A stretch of DNA of 5,108 bases from JBQTKD01 sp052389435. GTDB lineage: Bacteria; Actinomycetota; Actinomycetes; Sporichthyales; Sporichthyaceae. The DNA is taken from assembly GCA_052389435.1 (NCBI GenBank), contig JBQTIB010000100.1, positions 1 through 5,108 of the forward strand. Direction: 5' to 3'. The first letter of the stretch is position 1. Each line of letters starts with the position of its first letter. The translations under genes were made by a program, and so were the position numbers. A model generated the notes under the pieces. It did no database searches. It was given only the letters and a program-made list of their open reading frames with translations, and had not been told where the DNA came from. This document shows positions 1 through 5,108 of the stretch, piece by piece.

Positions 1-152
1 CACCTACGGAGTGCCTTCCGCTCAAGGGTCTTGTGACGTCGCAATCCCAAGAATCCCCTGCGCGGACAGGCACTTCCGTCTTCTACACGCCGGACTCAAC
101 CCCCGCCACGTGAAAGCGCGAGGCTAGCGCCGCGGATCGACACACCGACAGG
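1..152. other. left edge, no gene recognised
   Basis: Short open stretches run in from the left edge in two plus frames and stop at 109-111 and 122-124. Neither gives a recognisable peptide or a strong third-position GC bias. No convincing frame was seen on the minus strand. The 3' end of a gene lying mostly outside the window cannot be excluded. Confidence 0.3.
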
Positions 153-469
153 TTGACGCCCCACCTGTCCCCGCAGACCGAGCAGCCCGACAGAACCGGT
201 GAAGCGCTGGTGGCACAGGTCGCGGCGTGCAGGACCTACCTACCGCGCTCGGCTCGCTCGCGGTCGGGAAGAAGCCGACCGGGCCCAGCGTCGACAAGCT
301 CAGCAACTTGCGAAGCCTGACGGCCGGTCAGGGTCCGACGACCGCCACGCGCCTCTCTGCCATCGGGACCAGCCCATCGGACCTGATCTACGACACAATC
401 ACTCCGTGGCGCGACACCCAGATCCCGCAGGCGCTCGTGAGATGTTCGCCGAGAAGACCGCGTCGCTGA
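153..469 (+). pseudogene. possible frameshifted gene of unknown function
   Basis: I do not recognise this protein. From 227 to about 436, the frame that begins at GTG 227 and stops at TGA 467-469 has about 85% G/C at third codon positions against about 60% at first positions, the signature of real coding in this genome. No Shine-Dalgarno precedes GTG 227. The frame that reads GAA GCG CTG GTG at 201-212 (open from just after TGA 111-113) is also coding-like and would supply an N-terminus ending in ACRTYLP. The two frames would join at the ACCT-type repeat at 234-244 if one extra CTAC unit were present. I therefore infer a gene broken by loss of a 4-bp unit. Its start is unsettled: TTG 153 and GTG 210 are the candidates. 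The last dozen codons overlap the next gene and lose the GC3 bias, so the original end may also be changed. The recognisable part includes the run SPSDLIYDTITPWRDTQIP. A genuine short gene starting at GTG 227 is the alternative. Confidence 0.35.
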
Positions 470-1011
470 TCGGGTGCGTCGTCGAGCGAATCTCCTATTC
501 GGACATCCACCTCTGGGGAGGCGACCGGATCTGGGACTACGGGATCTAGCACCACGCGGTGATGGGAGTCGGCTTCGTATTGGACAACGGTCCAGCCTGT
601 GTCCTCTGGACCGACACGTTCTTCCCATACGGCGTCGAGGTTTTCCGCGACCCGCTGTCCGACCATCTGTCGGACGGCCCGGAAGGGCCAGAGGCGTGGG
701 AGGTCACCGACCATCGGATGTGGGCCGGACGGATCGGCCGTCCGATCACAGGGGCGAGCGCTTTCTGGGAAACGCTTGAGATCGGACCAGGCGTGACCGC
801 TGACGGGCGGCAAGTCTCGGACGCCCACGTCGAGGAGTTGCCGGTCGCCTTACGGCTCGACTTCGAGGCGGGTCCGGTTTGGTTAGCGGCGGCGTGCGTG
901 GAGTATCCGAACGTCGATGACGTCTTCATCCCCGGAGACGAGATTGTCGTCGCGTTCACCCGGGAGAAGATGCAGCAGATGGGCTTCCCGGAGGGCGAGT
1001 TCCTGAGCTGA
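442..1011 (+). pseudogene. hypothetical protein gene with in-frame amber stop
   Basis: One reading frame from ATG 442 to TGA 1009-1011 would encode 189 residues if the TAG at 547-549 (codon 36) were sense. Sequence on both sides reads as one soluble protein: WDYGI before the stop and HHAVMGVGF after it, followed by a segment rich in Trp, Phe and Tyr (LWTDTFFPYGVEVF) and an acidic C-terminus ending GEFLS. There is no signal peptide or membrane segment. TAG is one G-to-A change from TGG (Trp), and aromatic residues surround the site, so nonsense mutation of a Trp codon is the simplest reading. Translation could restart at GTG 559 or ATG 562, giving about 150 residues, but no Shine-Dalgarno precedes them. 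ATG 442 also lacks a clear one. I cannot name the family with certainty. The compact single-domain form resembles uncharacterised actinobacterial proteins sometimes found near toxin-immunity genes, but nothing here proves that role. That it is a single interrupted gene is fairly secure; function is unknown. Confidence 0.6.
657..744 (+). repeat. cluster of three perfect hairpins inside a gene
   Basis: Three perfect inverted repeats lie close together. GTCCGAC (657-663) pairs with GTCGGAC (669-675) around CATCT. Immediately next to it, GGCCC (676-680) pairs with GGGCC (685-689) around GGAA, a GNRA-type tetraloop. CGGACGG (726-732) pairs with CCGTCCG (738-744) around ATCGG. They fall in the coding frame of the amber-interrupted gene. 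Short GC stems are common by chance in such DNA, so a role as structured RNA is only a possibility. Confidence 0.35.
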
Positions 1012-1433
1012 GTCACGCCGGCGGGAAGCTGCTACTCGTCCCTGGGACCGAAACCGATCGCTCCGACTCGCTCGGTCACCCATCCCAGGAGTCGCCGCGT
1101 CCAACAACCTTGCCCAGCCGTCCGCGTACCCGCCCCGCCCTCCAAGCGGAGTGGGCCGCCGCCTCCTCGGCTGCCAGTACCGTTGGCTTCCAGGGCACCG
1201 CTGGGACAAAGGAAACCTCGCGAGCTTCGATCGTTGCTCCCACCGCGGCGAGAAGTGCCAGGTGCTTCGGGCCGAGGAAGACGCCCGTCGCCGGTTGACC
1301 TTCACGGCGAGGTTGCGCCTGGCTCAACCTGAGGCAGCGCACTTCTCAAGTTGCCAAGTGACCCACCATCAGTGATAAGGCTGCGCGGAATGCCGCAGTT
1401 CAGAGGTGGGAGCGTAGTTGGCGCTCGCGACCG

Positions 1434-1506
1434 AAGGAGGCACCGCGGCCACGCGGTGTTCACCAGATTCGGCTTGAGACGTAGCGGACGGTCCCTAGCG
1501 GGCTAA
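1434..1506 (+). promoter_or_regulatory. orphan Shine-Dalgarno, hairpin and 16-codon ORF
   Basis: AAGGAGG at 1434-1440 is a perfect Shine-Dalgarno, better than that of any gene in the window. It is followed directly by the perfect inverted repeat CACCGCG (1441-1447) and CGCGGTG (1452-1458) with loop GCCA. The GTG at 1456-1458, at the end of the right arm, opens a 16-codon frame ending at TAA 1504-1506, 62 bases before the dehydrogenase start. The spacing from Shine-Dalgarno to GTG is 15 bases, long for efficient initiation, although folding the stem would bring the two together. A leader peptide or attenuator for the dehydrogenase is possible. Chance is the alternative. Confidence 0.2.
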
Positions 1507-1514
1507 GCTAAGCT
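1502..1514 (+). repeat. GCTAA tandem repeat with possible -10 boxes
   Basis: GCTAAGCTAAGCT contains two full GCTAA units plus a partial third. Two overlapping TAAGCT hexamers (1504-1509 and 1509-1514) fit the actinobacterial -10 pattern TAnnnT. A transcript from here would have a leader of roughly 45-55 bases before the dehydrogenase ATG. The only good -35-like hexamer, TTGAGA at 1474-1479, lies too far upstream (24-29 bases), so the promoter call is weak. Confidence 0.2.
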
Positions 1515-1557
1515 CCAGCGGAAGACCAACCTTCGCGGCACAACTTCGACCGGCAGT

Positions 1558-1563
1558 AAGGGA
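1558..1563 (+). promoter_or_regulatory. ribosome binding site of the dehydrogenase
   Basis: AAGGGA lies five bases before ATG 1569. It is a good match to the anti-Shine-Dalgarno sequence at near-optimal spacing and supports this start codon. Confidence 0.6.
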
Positions 1564-1568
1564 CTGGC

Positions 1569-2627
1569 ATGAGAGCCGCACAGATCGTGGAACACAACAA
1601 ACCTTTGGTGATCACGGACGTCCCTGACCCGGTGATCGGATCCAGAGACGCAATCGTGCAGGTCGAGGCCACAGGGATGTGCCGGTCGGACTGGCACACG
1701 TGGCGCGGTGACTGGAAGTGGCTCAATGCTCTGCCGGAGCTGCCCTGGATCCCCGGGCACGAGTTCGGCGGGACCGTGACCGAGGTAGGTCCGGACGTGA
1801 CCGACGTCCGAGTCGGTGATCGGGTCACCGTGCCATTCACGGAGGCCTGTGGGAAGTGCGAAAGTTGCTCGCGAGGCCGATCGAACGTGTGCTGGAACGT
1901 GCAATGGCCTGGGTACCACCACAGCGGCGGCTACGGAGAATACGTGGCGGTACTCAACGCCGACCTGAACTGCATCCGCCTCCCCGACTCCATCGACATG
2001 GTGACCGCCGCGGGTCTGTCATGTCGGTTCTCTGTGGGTTTTAATGCTGTCACCCACATCGGCCGAGTGCGGGCAGGTGAATGGGTGTCCGTCATAGGAA
2101 CGGGTGGCATGGGCATGGCTGCAGTCCAAGTCGCGGCCGCCGTAGGAGCCAACGTCATCGCCATCGACATCCACGACGACGTGCTGCAGGTGGCCAAAGA
2201 GCAGGGGGCTGTGGCCACCCTCAACGCCTCGAGCGGAATCGATGTACCGGAAGCTGTACACGAGATCACCGGCGGCGGGGCACACGTCTCCATCGATTGC
2301 TACGCCCGCGGCGGCACCACCGCCCAGTCCGTCATGTGCCTGCGCCGATCAGGCCGCCACGTGCAGGCAGGCCTTACGACCAAGGAAGATTCTGGGATGG
2401 TGGCGGTGCCGGTCGACTTCATCGCCGGCCTGCAACTTGAGTTCCTGGGGGCCTCCGCTGTCGCGCACGGAAACTACCCCGAGATGCTAAGCCTCGTCAG
2501 CTGCGGACGACTCAACCCAGCCTCATTGGTCACGAAGCGAATCGACATCCACCAAGTCAACGACTCCATGCTCGCCCTGGAGAACCTGCAAACCGGGGGC
2601 GCCCATGTGATCACGTCCTTCCACTGA
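1569..2627 (+). CDS. zinc-dependent alcohol dehydrogenase (MDR family)
   Basis: The 352-residue protein has the full architecture of the medium-chain dehydrogenase/reductase superfamily and the usual length. The N-terminal GroES-like domain carries catalytic-zinc ligands Cys38 (GMCRSDWH) and His64-Glu65 (PGHEFGG). Cys152 in LSCRF is the expected third ligand. Cys94, Cys97, Cys100 and Cys108 form the structural zinc lobe. The Rossmann domain begins about residue 172 with GTGGMG (177-182), and Asp199 at the end of the second strand suggests NAD(H) rather than NADP(H). The MCRSDWH, LSCRF and GGGAHVSID signatures place it near the cd08260-like group of actinobacterial alcohol dehydrogenases. It should be a cytosolic enzyme oxidising an alcohol or reducing an aldehyde. 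The substrate cannot be read from sequence and no neighbouring gene suggests a pathway. No lesion is visible and all metal ligands are present. A good ribosome binding site supports the start. It seems to be transcribed alone: the next gene begins 277 bases downstream. Confidence 0.95.
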   Translation: MRAAQIVEHNKPLVITDVPDPVIGSRDAIVQVEATGMCRSDWHTWRGDWKWLNALPELPWIPGHEFGGTVTEVGPDVTDVRVGDRVTVPFTEACGKCESCSRGRSNVCWNVQWPGYHHSGGYGEYVAVLNADLNCIRLPDSIDMVTAAGLSCRFSVGFNAVTHIGRVRAGEWVSVIGTGGMGMAAVQVAAAVGANVIAIDIHDDVLQVAKEQGAVATLNASSGIDVPEAVHEITGGGAHVSIDCYARGGTTAQSVMCLRRSGRHVQAGLTTKEDSGMVAVPVDFIAGLQLEFLGASAVAHGNYPEMLSLVSCGRLNPASLVTKRIDIHQVNDSMLALENLQTGGAHVITSFH

Positions 2628-2818
2628 CCTCTGCATCGCTCCGGCCGAGACTGGCGATCGAGTTTCCGTGCTGACCACGTCGTCGGAGCGGATCCGCGGT
2701 CCATCGGAATGTCCGGACGGCGAATCGGCCCCGACGGGAGACCGGTGCCTCGTACAGCTCTGGTTCGATCGGGCACCGGACGGCTCGTCACTGCGAAGCG
2801 CAGGTGGCCCACGCATGA

Positions 2819-2834
2819 CCGCTGAGCGCAGCGG
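2819..2834 (+). terminator. hairpin between the dehydrogenase and lsr2
   Basis: CCGCTG (2819-2824) and CAGCGG (2829-2834) form a perfect 6-bp stem around AGCG. Only a short T run (TTT at 2838-2840) follows, so this is at best a weak intrinsic terminator for the dehydrogenase transcript. It could equally be a regulatory element about 70 bases upstream of lsr2. The rest of the 277-bp gap holds nothing else that I can support. The lsr2 frame is open upstream to 2668, but that part does not resemble Lsr2. Confidence 0.2.
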
Positions 2835-2869
2835 CGGTTTCCCGAGTGCGATGGCTCTCCAGCGGCTCG

Positions 2870-2898
2870 TCGACGCTGCTTACCGGATCCGGCAGAAT
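2870..2898 (+). promoter_or_regulatory. candidate promoter for a leaderless lsr2 mRNA
   Basis: TCGACG (2870-2875, 4 of 6 to TTGACA) is separated by 17 bases from CAGAAT (2893-2898, 4 of 6 to TATAAT). Transcription would begin about seven bases after the -10 box, which falls on the A of the lsr2 ATG at 2905. No Shine-Dalgarno precedes that ATG, as expected for a leaderless transcript, a common arrangement in actinobacteria. The hexamer matches are moderate. Confidence 0.3.
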
Positions 2899-2904
2899 CG
2901 CCAA

Positions 2905-3237
2905 ATGGGACAACGGACGTACATCCTGTTGGAAGACGACCTCGACGGCAGCGAGGCGGCGGAGACGATCAGCTTCGGTGTCGACGGCGTCGTCTACGAG
3001 ATCGATCTCTCCGAGAAGAACGCCACGAAGCTCCGCAAGGTTCTTCAGGGCTACGCCGACGCCGGCCGTCGAGTCGGCGGTCGATCCAAAGCCGGGCGGG
3101 CGGGCGGCGCGTCCTCCGCCGGGGTGGACCGAGAACAGCGCAGCGCGATGCGCGAATGGGCACGGACCAACGGCTACGAGGTCGGCGATCGGGGCCGCAT
3201 CTCCGCGCACGTCGTCGAGGCATACCACGCCTCCTAG
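2905..3237 (+). CDS. Lsr2 family nucleoid-associated protein (xenogeneic silencer)
   Basis: This is a 110-residue Lsr2, matching the usual length of about 110-112. The N-terminal dimerisation domain reads LLEDDLDGSEAAETISFGVD (residues 8-27), then YEIDLSEKNATKLRKVL (31-47). A basic, Gly-rich linker containing RRVGGR (55-60) follows. The C-terminal DNA-binding domain (about 75-110) has the REWARTNGY helix and the hook GDRGRISAHVVEAY; Arg96-Gly97-Arg98 is the RGR minor-groove hook. Lsr2 proteins bridge and silence AT-rich, often horizontally acquired, DNA in actinobacteria, the functional counterpart of H-NS. ATG 2905 is chosen because homology begins exactly there, although the frame is open upstream to 2668. 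The broken HNH gene begins only 5-11 bases after the stop, so the two were probably cotranscribed. Actinobacteria often carry more than one Lsr2, some on phages and plasmids; this could be such an accessory copy, but the window cannot show whether it is the main one. Confidence 0.95.
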   Translation: MGQRTYILLEDDLDGSEAAETISFGVDGVVYEIDLSEKNATKLRKVLQGYADAGRRVGGRSKAGRAGGASSAGVDREQRSAMREWARTNGYEVGDRGRISAHVVEAYHAS

Positions 3238-3248
3238 CGACCGTGGCA

Positions 3249-3844
3249 ATGCTAACCGAGGATGCGGTCATTCTCGCCGGCGCAACTGAGCTACTCCTCG
3301 ACGGCCGCGCAGTCGAGGCCCGGCGAGCGCTCGCAGAGCTTGGTCTCGTCGATCCGGTCCCGGTGCCGGCAGTTGTCGACGACCGAGCCGCCCTTGAGCG
3401 TCCGCCGCGCTCGCCGCGGCCCACTCTTCAAAGAGGCCAGCTGGCGGCGGTGCTTCGACGGGACGGCTGGCGCTGCCATTACTGCGGTCGGCGGCTGGTG
3501 GTGGCGGGCGTGATCGCGCTCCTCGGCAGGTTGTGCCCGGACGAGTTTCCCTTTCCCCCTGGTCACAACATGCCTCGCTCGAAGACGCACCCGGCTGCGA
3601 TCCGGGTGTAACCCAACGTCGACCACGTGCACGCCGGGTCGTTGGGCGGCGACTGGCACGACCAGGCGAACCTGATTTCGGCGTGCACCCCCGTGCAACG
3701 AACGCAAGAGCAACCGCGTCGGATGGGCGGTAGCCCCGCCAGGGCTGGACCGATGGGACGGCCTCGTCGGCAACTACCGGGCACTGGCCGAACCAGTCCA
3801 TCCAGCCCTACGACCGAGAATGGCTGCGGGTCCTCGACGCCTAG
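3249..3844 (+). pseudogene. HNH endonuclease, broken by one stop and two frameshifts
   Basis: Starting at ATG 3249 (or GTG 3243), the frame encodes an N-terminal region (TEDAVILAGATELLLDGRA) followed by the HNH core LRRDGWRCHYCGRRL, with a first zinc pair at Cys76 and Cys79. The frame then meets TAA at 3609-3611, where one base change from TAC or TAT would restore Tyr (IRV-Y-PNVDHVH). The same frame continues with VDHVHAGSLGGDWHDQANLISAC, carrying the central His of the beta-beta-alpha-metal fold and the later Asn. At the C5 run 3688-3692 one extra base shifts the frame; correcting it gives CTPCNERKSNRVGW, the second zinc pair. A second one-base shift between about 3780 and 3808 is needed to reach the natural-looking end YDREWLRVLDA with TAG at 3842-3844. 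The repaired product would be 197 residues. HNH proteins of this kind cleave DNA and occur in phages, mobile elements and actinobacterial genomes. As read, only the first half is made, without the nuclease centre, so it is probably inactive. Confidence 0.75.
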
Positions 3845-4076
3845 ACCAGAGGGGTGCGGAACTGTCGGCCGAGTCCTTCCGTCCCGCCTGCCCCGGAGTC
3901 GACCTGGAACCGCCTTGGGACGTATCAGGACAAGGCCGGAAAATTGTGGCCGAACGGTGGAACCGGACATGGTCCGAATGGCTCTAATCGATCAACAGGC
4001 CCCGCCGCGACGGCGGTCGCGGGCGACCGGCTGCCGCCGAGCGTGCCGCCGCCGTCTAGAGGAATCGAGATCACCC
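3845..4076. other. gap before the secreted protein gene
   Basis: Plus frames stay open across this 232-bp stretch, including an in-frame upstream extension of the secreted protein gene. The predicted peptides are Arg- and Pro-rich and unlike a real domain. No terminator for the HNH gene and no clear promoter was seen. Confidence 0.35.
4058..4070 (+). promoter_or_regulatory. ribosome binding site of the secreted protein gene
   Basis: AGAGGA (4058-4063) is the stronger match but lies 13 bases from ATG 4077. GAGA (4067-4070) lies six bases away. Either supports initiation at 4077 rather than at codons further upstream in the same open frame. Confidence 0.35.
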
Positions 4077-4514
4077 ATGCCTGCACGCCGCATCGCCGCC
4101 CCCGTGACCGTCGCCGCCCTGACCGCCACTGCGCTCCTGGCGCCCGCGACCTCCGCGGCCGCCGCGCCCACCGTGGCCCAGGTGGGGGGGTCCTATGACG
4201 GAGGACCCGACTGCGGGCGCCTCGACATCCAGTTCCGACCGAAGGGCGACCTGAAGCTGAAGGTCGGCAAGCCCGGACGCTTCACTATTGCCTTCGACAC
4301 CGAGCGCCCCTGCACCTTCAACGTCGCACTGCGGGCCTCCGGAAACAGCGGCGACGGCCTGGCCGTCGGACCCTCCGACTTCACGATGGTCTCGATGCCC
4401 AGGACGTTCACCTGGACCGTCACCGGCACAAAGAAGACCGACGGGTTCCTCGCCGCCTACCTCAGCGGCGGCACCAGATTCGGCATCCGACTCAACAACG
4501 TCACCGTGCGATAG
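4077..4514 (+). CDS. small secreted protein of unknown function
   Basis: The 145-residue product starts with a classic Sec signal peptide: basic n-region MPARRIAA, a hydrophobic Ala/Leu/Val core to about residue 23, and PATSAAAAP, with cleavage expected near residues 27-30. There is no lipobox Cys at the cleavage site and no C-terminal anchor or sorting motif, so release to the outside or loose wall association is likely. The mature part of about 115 residues has just two cysteines (Cys46 and Cys79), which could form one disulphide. Alternating polar and hydrophobic stretches such as LDIQFRPKGDLKLKVG, RFTIAFDT and TFTWTVTGT suggest an all-beta, immunoglobulin-like sandwich. I do not recognise a family. 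The signal peptide fixes the start, although the frame is open far upstream. A G7 run at 4184-4190 lies just after the signal peptide region. No partner gene adjoins it. Confidence 0.8.
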   Translation: MPARRIAAPVTVAALTATALLAPATSAAAAPTVAQVGGSYDGGPDCGRLDIQFRPKGDLKLKVGKPGRFTIAFDTERPCTFNVALRASGNSGDGLAVGPSDFTMVSMPRTFTWTVTGTKKTDGFLAAYLSGGTRFGIRLNNVTVR

Positions 4515-4600
4515 GCGATCGGGCTGCCCACGGACGTCATGAGAGCGCTTGGACGCTGCCGCGATCACGTCCGCCCGCGGCGTTTCCCGCGAGGGCACCG

Positions 4601-4740
4601 CTCTGGCAGGAACCGAGCTACCTCGGCCGACCCGGGTTCGACGAAGCTAGCGGTACGTCAGGTTCGGGACGCTGGAGGTCCGCTTCGCCCACGGCGGCGC
4701 GTGGCTCTTGCACTTGGACGTCAGATGCCAGCGACGAGAG
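4601..4740 (+). pseudogene. remnant of a frame-broken gene
   Basis: Two adjacent plus frames look coding. In the first, codons from CTC 4601 give LWQEPSYLGRPGFDEA. In the other, from 4651 to 4722, 24 codons in a row end in G or C and give RYVRFGTLEVRFAHGGAWLL followed by HLDV, a beta-rich peptide. That frame is preceded directly by TAG at 4648-4650, so the two pieces can form one protein only after a frame change near 4645. Downstream the plus frame loses its bias, though a possible continuation (TLLLEVERGAALLERL, about 4750-4800) lies in the first frame. No start codon with a Shine-Dalgarno was found. I infer a decayed gene. The short pattern of a polar turn and then alternating beta strands is typical of many small uncharacterised actinobacterial proteins and is not enough for a function. 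Confidence 0.35.
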
Positions 4741-4759
4741 CGGCACGCGCACCCTGCTC

Positions 4760-4999
4760 TTAGAAGTCGAGCGCGGGGCCGCGCTTCTCGAGCGCCTTGC
4801 GGTGGAGATCGCAGTCGTCTTCGAGGACACCAGCGATGTCTTCGCTCGGCGCTGCGCCGATGTCGGACGGGGAGAACGTATCGGACGCCTCGCGGCGGAT
4901 GCTCTTGACGAGCAGGGCGACGTCGGTACGAACATTCTTCGATACCCCTTGGGGGTCGAGCTTGGCGATCCTGCTCGCAGCCGCTAAGCCCGGATCCAC
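4760..4999 (-). CDS. hypothetical protein, uncertain start
   Basis: This minus-strand frame ends at TAA (4762-4760). From about 4985 down to the stop, third positions are about 82% G/C against about 69% at first positions, which supports this strand over the overlapping plus frame, where the values are reversed. The C-terminal part reads SKNVRTDVALLVKSIRREAS and then SPSDIGAAPSEDIAGVLEDD, ending EKRGPALDF: a soluble, charged, mostly helical peptide. I do not recognise the family. GTG 4999 gives 79 residues but has no Shine-Dalgarno. The frame stays open to TTG 5098, with weaker codon bias. Another minus frame starting at ATG 5093 (MFGAVASPNLPAGKG) could be the true N-terminus if a frameshift lies near 5000. 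The gene may be partial, broken or shorter than drawn. Confidence 0.4.
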   Translation of the reverse strand: MDPGLAAASRIAKLDPQGVSKNVRTDVALLVKSIRREASDTFSPSDIGAAPSEDIAGVLEDDCDLHRKALEKRGPALDF

Positions 5000-5108
5000 C
5001 GACGAGCCGGGCGCTGTTGGGCTGTTGAGCGTGCCGTAACGCCGAGATGCCCTTACCGGCTGGGAGATTGGGACTTGCGACGGCCCCGAACATCTCAACC
5101 CGGAAGGG

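Larger units (their letters stand above)
1012..1568. other. 557-bp gap without a convincing gene
   Basis: Several frames are open here. The largest are a 74-codon plus frame (1151-1375), whose product is rich in Cys and His, and an 88-codon minus frame (1342-1076). Phase-specific GC is about 74% against 67%, which does not clearly favour either strand. Neither frame has a Shine-Dalgarno or a recognisable motif. The stretch may be a decayed gene. Its right part carries the signals listed separately: a consensus Shine-Dalgarno with a hairpin, a GCTAA repeat and the ribosome binding site of the dehydrogenase. Confidence 0.4.

Noticed and set aside
199..441. Upstream extension of the amber-interrupted gene to GTG 199
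   Set aside because: The peptide is Arg-rich and lacks codon bias in this frame, while another frame over the same bases shows strong bias. ATG 442 is the sensible start.
547..549. Programmed amber recoding (pyrrolysine-like)
   Set aside because: Nothing in the window supports a recoding apparatus, a neighbouring gene is broken by TAA instead, and one base change from Trp explains the stop.
1076..1375. Opposing frames of 88 (minus) and 74 (plus) codons, the latter Cys/His-rich
   Set aside because: Phase-specific GC does not separate them clearly, neither has a ribosome binding site, and the Cys/His spacing does not fit a zinc ribbon I can name.
2668..2904. Upstream in-frame extension of lsr2 (79 extra codons)
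   Set aside because: Lsr2 homology and normal family length begin at ATG 2905. The upstream peptide has no resemblance to the family, and openness is common in GC-rich DNA.
3627..4076. Long plus frame joining HNH remains to the secreted protein
   Set aside because: The frame is a composite: the front part is the post-stop piece of the broken HNH gene, and the secreted protein starts at ATG 4077, as its signal peptide shows.
4071..4598. 175-codon minus frame across the secreted protein gene
   Set aside because: It is antisense to a well-supported gene with a signal peptide. Its Gly-rich run mirrors the Ala/Pro signal region on the other strand.
1..5108. CRISPR array, tRNA, rRNA or IS-element ends
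   Set aside because: No spaced direct repeats, no cloverleaf-like sequence, no rRNA signature and no transposase motif were seen on either strand.

Overview
The window is a stretch of high-GC DNA with strong G/C preference at third codon positions. It almost certainly comes from an actinobacterium, because it carries an unmistakable Lsr2, a nucleoid protein family confined to that phylum. Three genes look complete: a medium-chain zinc-dependent alcohol dehydrogenase (1569-2627, +), an Lsr2 paralogue (2905-3237, +) and a small secreted protein with a Sec signal peptide (4077-4514, +). A fourth, less certain reading frame ends at 4760 on the minus strand.

Layout: 1-152 holds nothing recognisable. 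153-469 has a coding-like stretch that changes frame near a tetranucleotide repeat. 442-1011 is a hypothetical gene interrupted by one in-frame TAG. 1012-1568 is a 557-bp gap with a consensus Shine-Dalgarno next to a perfect hairpin, a GCTAA repeat and the ribosome binding site of the dehydrogenase. After the dehydrogenase come a 277-bp gap, then lsr2 (possibly leaderless), then an HNH endonuclease gene that starts 5-11 bases after lsr2 and is broken by a stop codon and two frameshifts. The secreted protein follows. The last 600 bases hold frame-broken plus-strand coding fragments and the end of the minus-strand frame.

The intact genes do not form a recognisable pathway. The main theme is decay: at least three neighbouring genes carry simple inactivating lesions (nonsense codons, one-base indels, a possible 4-bp repeat slip) while the genes between them are intact. 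This fits an accessory region, perhaps the remains of a mobile element, with an Lsr2 xenogeneic silencer inside it. Sequencing error is the main alternative and must be excluded. I found no convincing new multi-gene system, no CRISPR array, no tRNA or rRNA and no recognisable transposase or integrase.
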